Shown here piece by piece: positions 21,940-33,270 of a DNA stretch of 64,000 bases. This DNA is from Cenococcum geophilum 1.58 (taxonomy: Eukaryota > Ascomycota > Dothideomycetes > Gloniales > Gloniaceae). Numbering within the stretch: the first letter of the stretch is position 1; every line of letters starts with the position of its first letter. The notes beneath the pieces are model-generated. The model worked only from the letters and a program-made list of their open reading frames with translations. It searched no databases and had not been told where the DNA came from. The translations under genes were made by a program, and so were the position numbers. The stretch spans positions 248,001-312,000 of the forward strand of contig KV748240.1 of assembly GCA_001692895.1 (NCBI GenBank), given 5' to 3'.

Positions 21940-24900
21940 TAGTTCTGGGTGGAGTTCGTGAAAGTCTTCTACGGCTTGTGTAAGTCCTATAGAGTTAACG
22001 GGTTCCTATGAGGACTTAGTAAAGCCTCTCCATTTCGTAAGATATATATATTAGCGTTTCCGTTTATTATACTTAATATCATTAATTTTTTTAATAAAGT
22101 ACTCGTTTTTACCATCTACTTTAACTAGTAGGGGAGGGTCCTATATCTGTTTAGGTAGGGCGTTTAATATAGGGGTAGTAGGATAGAGGACTAACGTGTA
22201 GAATATGGGGTGGATTTTAACCGTATTAGGGAGCTTTAATTGGTAGGAGTAAGAGGAGATAACCTTCTCGACCTTATAAGGGCCAGCGTTCTTCTAATTA
22301 AGTTTCTTAATAGGTCGTTTCGTGTTTAGATTTCTTATATTTAGCTAGACGAAGTTACTAATTTAGTAGGCTAGTGCTAGGGTTTGTTTCTTATTCGCTG
22401 CGGCTTTATAGACAAATTGGGCCTATATTATTTTATTAGTAAGGAACTGTTATAGTTCCTCTATCTTTTTTATAAATTTGTTTACTTCTGCAATTTATAA
22501 GGCTTAATAAGCGGGGCGAGGAATGTTGCTAAAGGGTTTAAAACCTATTTGTAAATACTAGCCGTAGTTAGCTAGGAATGGGGAGACCTTTGTGGTTTCT
22601 AAAACGGAATTATTTGCCGTAAACTCGGCGAATGTAAGCCAGTTAATCTAGTTATTTTATAAGTATAACGTATATATCCAAATATACTACTCCATTATAG
22701 CATTTATACGTTTTATTTAACTATCCGTTTTTGGGTAGTATGCCGTAGATAACAGTGCTTTAATGTAGAGTTAGGTAGTTAGTTCTTTCTAGAATATAGA
22801 GATAAACTGGCTGCCTTTATTAGAGATAATCGTTTCGGGGAGTCTGTGGAGTTTCTATATGTAATCTAGGAACAGCTAGGCGATAGTAGGTATTAATATA
22901 TTAGGGCAGGCGATTAAGTGTCTTATTTTAAATAGTTGGTCTATAACTACTATAATATTTATATAGCCTTTACTTACGGGGAGATTAATAATAAAGTCAA
23001 TTAAGATATCCTTCTATCTTTGGTTTGGAGCAGGCAGTGGCTTTAGAAGGCCGTTATACGTCTTATACGAAGCTTTGGCTTATTGGTAGATATGGCAGCT
23101 AGAGACGTACCTTCGTGTTATATTATGCATGTTCGGCTAATAGTATTCTTGTTAGAGCAGTTCTAGGGTTTTTCCTTAGCCTGGGTAGCCGGCTACTAAT
23201 AGGTTATATACATATTTAAGGAGCTTAAGTTTAAGCTTATCGTAATTAGGGATAACTAAATAGTTCTAGTAATATAAGCGGTTTCCGCGGGCTTTATATT
23301 TACTTAGAGAAATCTTTTTAAAGCGTCTGGTACCATCTTATATTAGCTTAAGCGTCTCTTAAATAAACTCGTTATTTAGGTATTTATTAACTATAATCTG
23401 CTTAATTAATTAATTAGTTATTTTAAGGATAAGTATTATAAGATCTTTAGTGGGAGGGTCGAATAGTTTAGGGCGAAGCAGGGTCTGATTTTAGTAAGAG
23501 CACGCTTCTTCTAGGGCTGGCGCGTCTTGCGAGCGTTAGGTTAGGGCATTAGGCTTCTAACCTTAGACGCCTAGGCGGTATATAATTAAGAATTAGAAAT
23601 AAGATAGATATTTTAACTAGCGGGCCTAACGATAACTTAGCTATTTTATGGTTGTAAAGTACTATAGGTTCTTATAGTCGCTAAGGACCTTAATTGGAAA
23701 TCCGGCGCCTTCTAGTTTAGGTTACTATTATTTAAAGCATCTAATAATAGCTAACAATTTCTTATTATAGATCTCGTAGTTATATTTGGCTAGGCTTAGT
23801 CGTTTTAAGAAGTATGCTATAGGGTATAATACTCTATCCTCGTTATATTAAGACAGGATGCCTCTAGTGACGTAGTTAGATGAGTCGGCTTCTATAACAC
23901 TTATTCGGTTTAGGTTAAAGTGTTAAAGTATAGGCGTAGTAGTAAACATAACCTTTAGATAGGTAAAGGCCTTCTTACATTCCTTATTAAAGATAAAGAC
24001 TTTATCCTTTTAGGTTAGAGCTATAAGGGGTAAAACCAGGGCGGAGAAGTTGTTAATAAACTATTAGTAGAAATTAGCGAATCCTATAAAGGCTCTTACG
24101 TCCTTAACGTTCTTAGGTTCTTGCCAGTTTATAATTACTTCGACTTTCTTTAGGTCCATTTATATACCGTTTATAGAAATAAGGAGTCTAAGGTATAGGA
24201 CTTCCGTTTTATAGAACTTGCATTTATTTATATCTAATTATAGACTAGCTCCGTGCAGGGCTTATAAAATAAGGCTAATGTATTTCCGATATTCGGTTAG
24301 GTTATTACTGTATATTAAGATGTCGTTAATATAAGCAGTATAGAAGATGTCTAGGTAGGGGCGTAGGGTATTATTTATATAATGTTAAAACGAGCTCGAA
24401 GTGTTTATAAGGCTGAAGGGTGTTACTAAGTATTTAAATAGTCTATATTGGGTACGAAATATAGTAAGCTATTTATCCCCTTTTATAATACGGAGACGGT
24501 TAAATATAGAGATAATATTAAGCTTCGTGTAGTAACGAGCCTTACTTAGTCGGTTTAGCGTCTCTTATATTAACGGGATTGGGTATTAGTTTTTAACGGT
24601 AACGGCGTTAAGAGCTTAGTAGTCTATATAGAAGCGCAGACCGCCACTAGGTTTTTTAATAAAGATTACTGGTATAGCTATAGGCGACGAGCTTGCTCTA
24701 ATAAATCCTTTACTTAGATTCTCGTCTAAATACTTTTATAGCACTTGGAGTTTATTTTGGGATATCCTATATAAGGGTCTAAATCCGGGCTGCTTTCCTT
24801 CTTTAAGTATAATCTTATGGTCGTATAGTTGGTATTCTAGTAGCTTATCGGCTTCCTTTCGTAAGAACGCATCTAGGCGATGATAATACTCTATTGGTAC

Positions 24901-24990
24901 CTTTATAGTAGGGTTAGTGTGCTTTCTTAGTGCTAAGGCCTTCTTAATATCGGCCATTGTAACAGCGAAGATTGTATACTTAGGTTTCTT
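21940..24990 (-). pseudogene. pol of element B: RT, RNase H, integrase, chromodomain
   Basis: Minus strand, right to left. An RT entry block near 24957-24740 includes EADKLLEYQLYDHKIILKEG. The RT catalytic box near 24345-24305 reads YINDILIYS, with the second position of the Asp pair region changed to Asn. RNase H follows near 23900-23500. The integrase core near 23020-22780 includes GSQF. A chromodomain-like segment lies near 22160-21940 (YLTKWRGF ... AVEDFHE). The chromodomain places it among chromoviruses, whose integrases are known to favour heterochromatin. Confidence 0.8.
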
Positions 24991-25899
24991 AGCAAGTTGC
25001 GCTAATAGGGTAGCTCCAATTATGCAGATATCTAGGGTACTAAGCTCGCTTAGATTGCTCGTAGTTTCTTGCTTAGGTTTAGGTTCGGTATTAGGTACGG
25101 AGTTAGTATTAAATTTGGGTTTAGGTTCTTTAAGAATCCTTTTTATAGTAGAATACTAGTCCTTTTAGTATTTTTATATATTAAGCTTAAGCTTCTGCTT
25201 AGCTCGGGGTGGTGCAGTACTTAGGGTCTGTTTGTAGGGTTTAATGGAATTTTTAGATCCTTAATGGATATTGGTGGAAATCTTACGTTAGTAGAATTTA
25301 GTGGAATTCCTGGGTTAGTGGAATCTGGTGGATTCTTTAGGCGTAGGGTAGACAGTTGTGGAAATTTTAAACTGGTGGATCCTAGTAGGTTTTTTAGATT
25401 TTAGTTCTGGGTCTAAGTAGTAAGTTATAAGGCACTTCTACTTGCAACGGGAGGCGGTAAATAGAAGCTTAAGGTTGTCCTAATTAATAGTTACCTTATA
25501 TAGCTTTATCTAGGGTTATCTAAGGATTACTAAGTAACCTAGGGTGGTAACAAAAAGTTTAATTAATTCTTTGTGGTTTAGGTATTAGAGTTTTAGGAAT
25601 ACTACATAGGTAATACGGCCTAAGACGGTGCGTTTGCTATTAAATCCAAATATATTAATATGCCGGTTAAGGGGGGTTAAGGTAAAACTATTATCTTACA
25701 CAAAGATCTTATTAATAAATCCTATACCGCTAGCTCCTATATTAATTAGGATTTGAGTATTAGCCTATTAACCATTCTGCCAAAGACGGCAGTTAATAGT
25801 TATACTACGGTCCCAAGAGTTAGAGTTCGTAACGTTAAATGCGTTTAACAAAATTTTATAGTAAAGCCGTCCTGGAGAGCGACTTAGCTCTAAAACCTT

Positions 25900-27100
25900 C
25901 CTTTTAGAGGCAATTAGGGTAGGGTTCTTATGGGACGTCGGCTGTAGCTTCGTCCTTATAAATGGTGCTTATTAGACGTAGGGCTAGAACTAGGTGGAGA
26001 TCAGGAACAGTAACCGGAAGATTAATGCGGTAAATAGCTGCTGGTGTTAGCCGTTCGTAAATCGTTTTAGGGCGTAGGTAAGGGGATAAAATAATATTTT
26101 AAGATGTAGTTCTTACTTCCGCACTTAAAGCAGAGGCCTAGCTTAATACGTCTTTCTCATTTAGGGGACCCTAGTAGGGCGTACTCTAGGGTTCTAGTGT
26201 TAATATCTATAGCATTAGGATACTTAGGCTGAGACGACTTGGTAAACATTTGTGGGGCTATTATATTATATTAAGGGGCGTGTTTCGGTGTTAGGCGTAG
26301 TATATCATTGTACCGTTTATTAATGACATTTATATAGGCGTTAAGGGCTCCTAGTAGGTCTACGCCTATTAGGGAGGTTTTTAGTTTAGGGCTTAGAGAT
26401 TTAACGAGGCTGTTAATTAGTGTAGAGTCGTTCCAGCCTATTTCCCTTACGTAACGGTTAAATTCGGAGAAGTATATTAGGAAACTTTTTGTTCCTTAAG
26501 CTATATAGTTTATCTTTCTCTAAGTAGTAGCTTGGCGGTTTAGGTTACCGTATAAGGCTTTAAGAAGTACAACTAGGCTTTATACTAAGGTTAGCTAAAG
26601 AGGTTTAATAAGGTTAGCTACCTCTCCTCCTAGTTAACTTAGGGCGTAACAGAGTTAGTTGGCTTCGGTTAAGTAATAGTTGGCGTTACTAGTTAGCTTA
26701 TTTTTTAGCTGGCTTAAGAATAATTAGAGCTCTCGTTATTTACTAGTAAATACTAGGGGGTTAGGTAACCGCTTAGATCGTTATAGTGCGGTAGTTAGTT
26801 TAGGGTAAATAGCTACTATAGGTTTGGGACTCGCGTTTCGCGTGTTTATCTCCGGAGATAATGTTTAGTCTTAGGGTTTTAGCGTAGGCATCTTAAGGGT
26901 ACGGACTTCTTCTTAGAGGGCTTCTATTGTTTTCTAATACCGTGCTTCTTATTCGGCTTATTATTAAGTTAGGGTAACTCGTTATTGTTTAAGGGCCTCT
27001 ATAAAGGACTTCTATATACTTACCATTTGTTCTTAGAGGATGGATATAATATTGGCGGCCGTCACGGGGGCTTTAGATGCGTTTTCTATTTCGGGTAGTA
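25900..27100 (-). pseudogene. gag of element B with CCHC knuckle
   Basis: The minus-strand frame is interrupted by stops. A zinc-knuckle remnant near 26150-26100 reads C-F-K-C-G-S-K-N-Y, keeping both leading Cys residues but with the His position changed to Tyr (CAC to TAC), as RIP would do. Upstream, an acidic coiled region near 27000-26880 fits a Gag N-terminus. Confidence 0.65.
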
Positions 27101-27124
27101 GTGTAAGTAGTTAACGCAACGTAG

Positions 27125-27484
27125 TGTTACGGAATAAGTATAAGTGGTGATAATATATAACGAAGTAGATATTATTAAGCTATATATATAAACTGTGTGA
27201 TAAGGTTAAGATATTACGTAAGGAGAGAAGGTAGGAGATTGGGAAGAAAGGGCATATATTGTTGACTTGGTTGCTTAGTTAATACGTACATAGGGTAGAA
27301 TAGGGTTTAGGTTATAATCCTAGTAGAACTTAGTAGAATTTAGTAGAACTTGGCAGAATATAGCAGAATGCCGTAAATTGCCGCTAGATTGCCGTTAGAT
27401 TGCTATTTTATAGTTAGTCTCTAATTGCTAAGTCGGTGGAAATAGGTGGACGTGTATAAGGTATTACGGGGGTGTCCCGTAACA
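27125..27484 (-). repeat. right LTR of element B (5' LTR in element orientation)
   Basis: It starts TGTTACGG and ends CCCGTAACA, followed by the duplication CTAAA. It has the same length as the left LTR and carries the same internal short-unit array at about 27325-27405. Confidence 0.92.
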
Positions 27485-27489
27485 CTAAA

Positions 27490-30440
27490 GAGATACTATA
27501 AGTATGGTAAGAAACTATAGTTACCTAAGAGTAAAAAGCTGTTAGAATATATAGTATAGGACTATAAGATAGAGTTAAAACTAAAAATAAGTCTAAGGGT
27601 TTTTCTAATCTATAAGCTTACCGAAGAAGAAGGTAGAGCATTAAAAGAGTTTATCTAGGAAAACCTATAAAAAGGATATATTAGACTATTGCAGTTATTA
27701 GCGGGTTATCTAGTACTATTTATACTAAAGAAAAACGGTAAGCTAAGGCTGTGTATTAACTATAGATAGTTAAATAGCATTACTAGGAAGGATAGGTATC
27801 TTTTACCCTTAATTAGCGAAATCTAAGATAGAATAGGCAATGCGTAAATATTTACGAAGATAGATCTAAGATAGGCGTACTATTAGATTAGAATTAAGGA
27901 AGGCGATATATAGAAGGCAGCCTTTAGGTTAAAGGAAGGACTATATAAACTATTAGTTATACAATTTAGGCTTATAAATGTACTAGCAACGTTCTAGAAG
28001 CGTATTAATAATATATTAGGAGAATACTTGGATAAATTTGTTATAGTATATTTTAATAATAATATTATCTACTTAATAACTAAGGAAGAGTACGGGGAAT
28101 ATATTAAATGGGTTTTAAAAAGACTATAAGAAGAACAGATGCTAGTAGCAATTAAAAAATGCGAGTTCTTTACTAGGAAGACCGATTTTGTTAAATTTAT
28201 TATTAAACTAGGCTAACTTAGTATAGATCTAAAGAAGATCGAGGCTATAGTAAACTGGTAAGAACTAGAGAACGTTACGCAGTTAAGATTGTTTTTAGGG
28301 GTTTGCAATTACTATAGAAGGTTTATAGCGCAGTAGTTAAAGGATATTAAACTATTTACGCGGTTAATAAAGAAAGAAGAACTATAGGTATAGGGAGAGG
28401 AATAGTAAGAACTCTTTAGAAAAGTTAAAGAGTTATTTACCTAGGAGCCAGTTCTTAAGATCTATTAACTAGGTTTAGAGACGGTTATAAAAACAAATAT
28501 ATTAGACTATATACTAGGGGCGTGCTTTATATAAAAAAATATTAAGATAAATAGCATATAGTAGTATACTATAGTCGAAAGATAATACTACCAGAGTTAA
28601 ACTATAACATCTATAATAAGGAGTTATTATGTATAATTACAGCATTAAAGGAATAGAGAGCATTTTTGCAAGGTATAGAAGAACTATTTATAGTTAAAAT
28701 GGATTATAAGAACCTAATAGAATTTATAACAATAAAGGAACTTAACTAAAGATAGGTTAGATGGGCAGAGATGCTTACGGAATACTATTTCGAAATTTAG
28801 TATACTAAGGGTATAGACAATACACGAGCAGATACTTTAAGTCGGAAGGCTGAATTATAAAGCGATAAAAAGCCATTAGGGGCTTTACTGCGAAAAGACA
28901 TAGACGGATTAATTAGATATAATTATCTAAAAATCGTAGCAACTTAAGAGAGTGACAAACTAGAGAAAGTTTACAAGACACTGGAAAGCTTTTGGGTATA
29001 AAGAATTCTAGAAGTATAACTAGAAGATCTATAAACAGATATATACGAAAATTAAGAAGTAAAGTATATCCTAAGAAGCATAGCAGAGTAATTTATAGAA
29101 GAATTCTATAAGGGATTAACTTAGGGACACAATGGAACTATAAGCTTAGTGTTAAGACTCTAGGAAGAGTATATTATTAATAAAATCTAAAATATCGTAA
29201 GAAAAGTAATAAAAGAGTATCTAGATTGCTAAAGGAATAAACTAATAAGGTATAGGCCGTATAGAGGGCTACAACCTATTAAAATACTAGAAAGACTATA
29301 GGAGGTTATATTATAGGACTTTATTATTAAGTTACTAAAGTTAAAAGATCCTATTACCGGATAAGATTATAATATAATTTTAGTAATAGTAGATAAGCTT
29401 ACGAAGTGGGGATACTTTATAGTATATATAGAAGAAATATTAGTAGAAGATATTGCTAGAATCTATATTAAAGAAGTGTTCGTAAGATACGGAGTACTAA
29501 GTAAGATTATATCGGATAGAGATCTAAGATTCGTAGTAGTATTCTAAGAAGTGTTCTTAGTAGAGTAAGGAGTTTAAGCAGTAACTTTTACCGTATATTA
29601 TCCACAGACAGACGGTTAGATAAAAAGATTAAATTAGACACTAGAGTAGTATCTAAGGTATTATATTAATTATATATAGAACAATTGGGTATTATTATTA
29701 CTAGTTATATAGTTTGTATATAATGTAACACCTTAAGAAGGAATAGGTATATTACTATTTAAGGCAAATTACGGGTATAAGCTAAGAATATTATTGTTAT
29801 TATAGTAAGCAAAGAAAACGAGTAGCATAGCTAAAGAAAGAATAAAGATGTTAATAAATCTTTATATAGACCTTATGGAATTAGTAAAGAAAGTATAAGA
29901 GAAAATGAAAAGGTATTATAATACTAAGAGATCTAAGGGACTAGATCTTAAGGAGGGAGATAAAGTATAGCTACTATATAAAAATTTTAAGAGTTGATAA
30001 TTAAGTAAGAAGTTAAACTGCGTTAGACTAAGACCTTTTAAAATTATGTAAAGGATTTCACTAGTTATATTTAAGTTAAACCTACCAGCTAAAATGAAGA
30101 TTTACCCTATATAGTATATTATAATGCTAAAGCTAGTATATAGAAATATTAAGCTACTAGTTTATAAAGTAGACACGTATAGAGAATAAGAAGAGGATAA
30201 ATAGCAAGTTTTAAAGATCGTTAGTTATAAGGACATTAATAATAAAATATAGTATGAGATTAAGTAGATAGGCTATAATGAGACTACTTAGGAGCTACTA
30301 AAAAATTTAAAGAACGCTATAAGAAAGGTATAGGAGTATTAGAAGAAATTAAGTTAGGCAGTATTAATAAAGAAGGATTACTAAAGAATAAGTCACTTAA
30401 GGGGGACCTAAGAAGAGCAGTTGCCGAGCTACTTAGATCT
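27490..30440 (+). pseudogene. pol of element C: RT, RNase H, integrase, chromodomain
   Basis: Plus strand, many TAG/TAA stops. RT runs from about 27640 to 28220, with FILKKNGKLRLCINYR and a catalytic box near 28050 reading VYFNNNIIY, where Asp codons have become Asn. RNase H runs from about 28540 to 28860, ending with ADTLSRKAEL. The integrase from about 29100 to 29700 includes VIVDKLTKWGYF and IISDRDLRF. A chromodomain remnant lies near 30190-30330 (VLKIVSYKDINN ... IGYNETT). From 30440 to the right LTR (31077) sequence is non-coding or unreadable, ending in the polypurine tract. Confidence 0.85.
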
Positions 30441-31076
30441 ATTTCCTTCCCTATTAGAAGAAAATCTGTTCTTTTATTACCAAGTTCCTATAAACCTTAT
30501 TCTATAAGTTTCTACTCTTTAAAACGGACCTTTTTACAAACCTTCTTAAGATGAAGTAACTAAGTAGACGCCGCGATATAAGTATCTAGGGCCTTCTGTT
30601 CCGCATTATAAGAACATTTTAACTTAGTAAGGGCTTAAGACAGTTTACTATCTAGCCATATAGTAGCAGATTAAATATAAAACCCTAAGATAAATTAATT
30701 AGGGAACTAGACGACTATTAAGAGTAATAGGTCGCGTATATTTAGTATTAAAGGTAGAGTAAACGTTACAGGACAAACGAATATTTACTTTAGTGCACTC
30801 TAAGTAAGAGGACAGTTGTTATAAAGATAGGTTCGCTAACGCAATATAAACTAACCCCTCTTTTAAACAACGAGAATACGGAGACGGCATAATCTTACTA
30901 AGAGATAATATTGCAGTAATAGTGTAAGCACGACGTTGGGCGTGTAAAGAAGAAATTGCTTTAGGTATAATAAGTAATAATATTAACCAAATTAATTAGA
31001 CAGATATTATACCTCTAGTAAATAACTTAGAGATATTTTAAATCTTTAAGGACGAAGATAAAGAGGAGGGAGATGG

Positions 31077-31484
31077 TGTTACAGACGCTTTAAGTACGAT
31101 GTTATAACTACTTAAAGAAGAGATAAAAGAAGCTAGTTAGTTAATATAAGTACGGTCTAAGATAGAGCCGATAGAACTATATAACGAGGAATAGTAACTA
31201 AGGTTATATAACGTGCTATATATTAAATAAGAGGAATAGGAGGAACTTATATACATTATATATAAGAAGGATTTTATAGGAGTACGGTTATGTATTTAAG
31301 GACCCTTAGTCCCTACCTAGATAGTTTTTTCCTTATAGTAATTCTTAGAATATAATTAGAGTTAATCTATTGGGCAACCACTCCACTAGTTGTTATTACA
31401 TTATTAACTTCTATATTTGCATTTCCTATACACCTAGCCTAATAATAGGACCTACCGTAGTTCTTACTATAAGGTTCTGTTATA
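31077..31484 (+). repeat. 3' LTR of element C (408 bp)
   Basis: It starts TGTTACAGACGC and ends TTCTGTTATA, followed by the duplication CTATT. In the first 180 bp, positions that read CA or TG in the left LTR read TA here. Confidence 0.9.
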
Positions 31485-31489
31485 CTATT

Positions 31490-31606
31490 TACTATATAAC
31501 TTTAATAGAAGCTATAAAGTATATATAAAAGTCTAAATCTAATTTATTAGAATTTATTATTAAGCCGTTGTTAAGATATTAAGGTATAAGTTTTCTAATT
31601 TTTGGT
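31490..31606. repeat. right arm of the fold-back element (layer 1)
   Basis: This is the inverted partner of 6704-6826, ending at AATTTTTGGT. Homology stops at 31606 (AGGGAGGTCC follows), giving the right border of the nested island. Confidence 0.75.
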
Positions 31607-31609
31607 AGG

Positions 31610-32196
31610 GAGGTCCTTCTTTAGCCTCTTTATATAAGTTTTTTTAATAGGAGCTACCTCCTTACGGAGAGCTTTTACTTCTTCTACTAGTCCTTTTAGG
31701 ACCTCTTTACCTCTTCTTTTTCTTCTTCTTTTATAAAGGGGTTTTTTCCTATTAGGATATTTTATGTATAGTCCACTAGCTATTTAACCTATTCTTTTTA
31801 TTCTTCTCCTTTTAGCCCTCTATAGGCCTAAATTAGGCTTCTTAAAGCCTTATATAGATATTCTTCCAGAGAAAGGGAAGAGGGAGGTATACTAGGCATA
31901 CTATCCATAGTAGTTGTTAGTTTTATTGTCTTTTTTATAGGTTTTTAGTTTTCTTTTTTAGGAGAAGACTAAGGATGTCCTCTTTTTTCTCCTGTCCTAA
32001 ATAGGCTAGAAAAAGGAGAAGGGGGAGAAAAAGTAGATATAGAATCCTCATTACTTATTTCTATAGGAGGTTTTTTTTTAGACCTATTAGGCCTTGGCAT
32101 TTTATATCGTTTTATGGTTTTGGTATTAGTAGTGGTAGTGGTAGTAGTAGTAGTTTTAGTGTTCCTATCCGTGCCTCGCTTATAAGCTAGGACCAC
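31610..32196 (-). pseudogene. degenerate ORF fragment with poly-Thr and Lys-rich N-terminus
   Basis: On the minus strand from 32196 a frame of 75 codons contains a run of nine Thr residues, then MPRPNRSKKKPPIEISNEDS and a Ser/Pro-rich part, stopping at 31969. Beyond it a charged coiled-coil-like segment (EEVKALRKEVA) is readable around 31700-31640 after stops. Purine-rich, A/T-biased and broken, it looks like a RIP-affected N-terminal part of a repeat-encoded protein. I cannot name it. Confidence 0.35.
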
Positions 32197-32501
32197 CCCT
32201 AAAAAGAATTTTCTGTTGGGGAAAAGGGGGTAAAACGATAAATAAATCCACCTCTAGCTCGCTAGGTAGTGAGAATTAGGTCTTAAAAGTTAGGAAATTG
32301 ATTGTTTTTGATGGGAAGATGGGTATGCGTAAGTTTTGAAGTGCGGCGCCACCTTTTGGTAAGGTTGCATGTGCGGTGAAGCTTTACTACGTCAGTTATT
32401 AGACAGTGAGTCAGCGGTAGAGTTAAGAGAGTTGCTGATTGGCTTCTTCTTATGCACTGACTCCTTAGCGCTCTATTCCTCCTCAGCCGCAGTGCGAACT
32501 G

Positions 32502-32623
32502 GGTATAGATCTGGAGCTCCAAGAGTCAAATCAACAGTAGTAGATCCAATCCAATCCACCAATTAGAAGGCCCAATCCAAATCCACATCAAAGCCGAATC
32601 CACATTGGAGCTCCAAATAGACC
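32502..32623. repeat. short inverted-repeat element (possible MITE relic)
   Basis: GGTATAGATCTGGAGCTCCA at 32502 and the complement of GGTCT-ATTTGGAGCTCCAA ending at 32623 form imperfect terminal inverted repeats around the palindrome GGAGCTCC. The interior repeats CCAATCCA-type units. No duplication is clear. Confidence 0.4.
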
Positions 32624-32802
32624 CCGCTCCAAGTAGATCACTGCTTAAGATGAATTGCTCAGAGTCAATATTTCTCAGCATGTGCCACATAACTTTGCTT
32701 TCTCTCAACTTCCTCAACTCTTTTCTCCAGGTCATGGGTCTGGGATCCGTCTTCTCTAATGGTAGGCACAAAAAGCGGGGCGTTGGTGAACAAGTAATTC
32801 AT

Positions 32803-33270
32803 TTACTTGAGTGAGCGTTTGGCAGTTTCCGGAAGGATGACCCAGAAGAATATAGCGTTTGTCAAGTTATAAATCTTACGTTCACTGTCAGCGAGGGTAA
32901 TAACACCTTTTAGCGTGGGCGACAGATTTACGATGAAGAGGATGCAAAGGAACTGAGTTATCAATGCAATAACGAAACTGATGGCCTGGTATATAAGGGT
33001 ATCGTTCCCAACAATCCCCATTTGGCCATATATCGTAACCGAGTAGTATTGGATTGCGCTCACCCCAGTCATCTGGACAGATGCTTGAATAGAGCAAGCT
33101 AAAAACAATCGTCGGAAACAAGACCGATCTGTGAACAGCTCCATATAGGACCTGACTTCATGCTCATGCTCAAAAGTAACGGCCCCCTGAATTGTCAAAT
33201 TCCGCCCTAACCTACGCATCATTACCATTACCGCACCAAAAAAGGCGCCGTCAGTAAACACTGATACTAC
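32803..33270 (-). pseudogene. MFS sugar-porter fragment (5'-truncated, internally deleted)
   Basis: The minus strand from about 33270 reads as the middle of a fungal sugar transporter: FEHEHEVRSYMELFTDRSC, then QMTGVSAIQYYSVTIYGQ (transmembrane segment 7 of the sugar-porter family), then a further membrane segment ending QFLCILFIVNLS. The frame then jumps to a C-terminal tail ending ILPETAKRSLK. Family members are about 500 residues with 12 membrane segments. Here the first six segments and segments 9-12 are absent, so no transporter could be made. It borders the transposon island. Confidence 0.75.

Larger units (their letters stand above)
21536..27484 (-). mobile_element. element B: Ty3/Gypsy chromovirus, RIP-inactivated, inserted in the pol gene of C
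   Basis: It has 360-bp LTRs at 21536-21895 and 27125-27484 and a 5-bp duplication CTAAA (21531-21535 and 27485-27489). The sequence right of the left LTR (TACCCCCCCTTTAAA) is the complement of a polypurine tract, confirming minus orientation. Length is 5.95 kb, complete for this group. Gene order from right to left is gag, protease, RT, RNase H, integrase, chromodomain, all broken by stops. The LTR pair differs only by transitions as far as I can align it. Confidence 0.92.
7303..31484 (+). mobile_element. element C: Ty3/Gypsy chromovirus, RIP-inactivated, split by two nested elements
   Basis: LTRs at 7303-7728 and 31077-31484 are flanked by the 5-bp duplication CTATT (7298-7302 and 31485-31489). 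A purine tract (AAAGAGGAGGGAGATGG) ends at 31076, just before the right LTR, giving plus orientation. Removing nested elements A and B with their duplications leaves about 7.9 kb, a normal Gypsy size. The order is gag, protease, RT, RNase H, integrase, chromodomain. Every domain carries stop codons of the TAG/TAA kind expected from C-to-T and G-to-A changes. The right LTR ends GTTATA, where GTTACA is expected; this is a CA-to-TA change. Confidence 0.92.

Noticed and set aside
24917-25159. 80-codon plus-strand ORF
   Set aside because: Antisense to the RT region of element B, which has family motifs on the minus strand.
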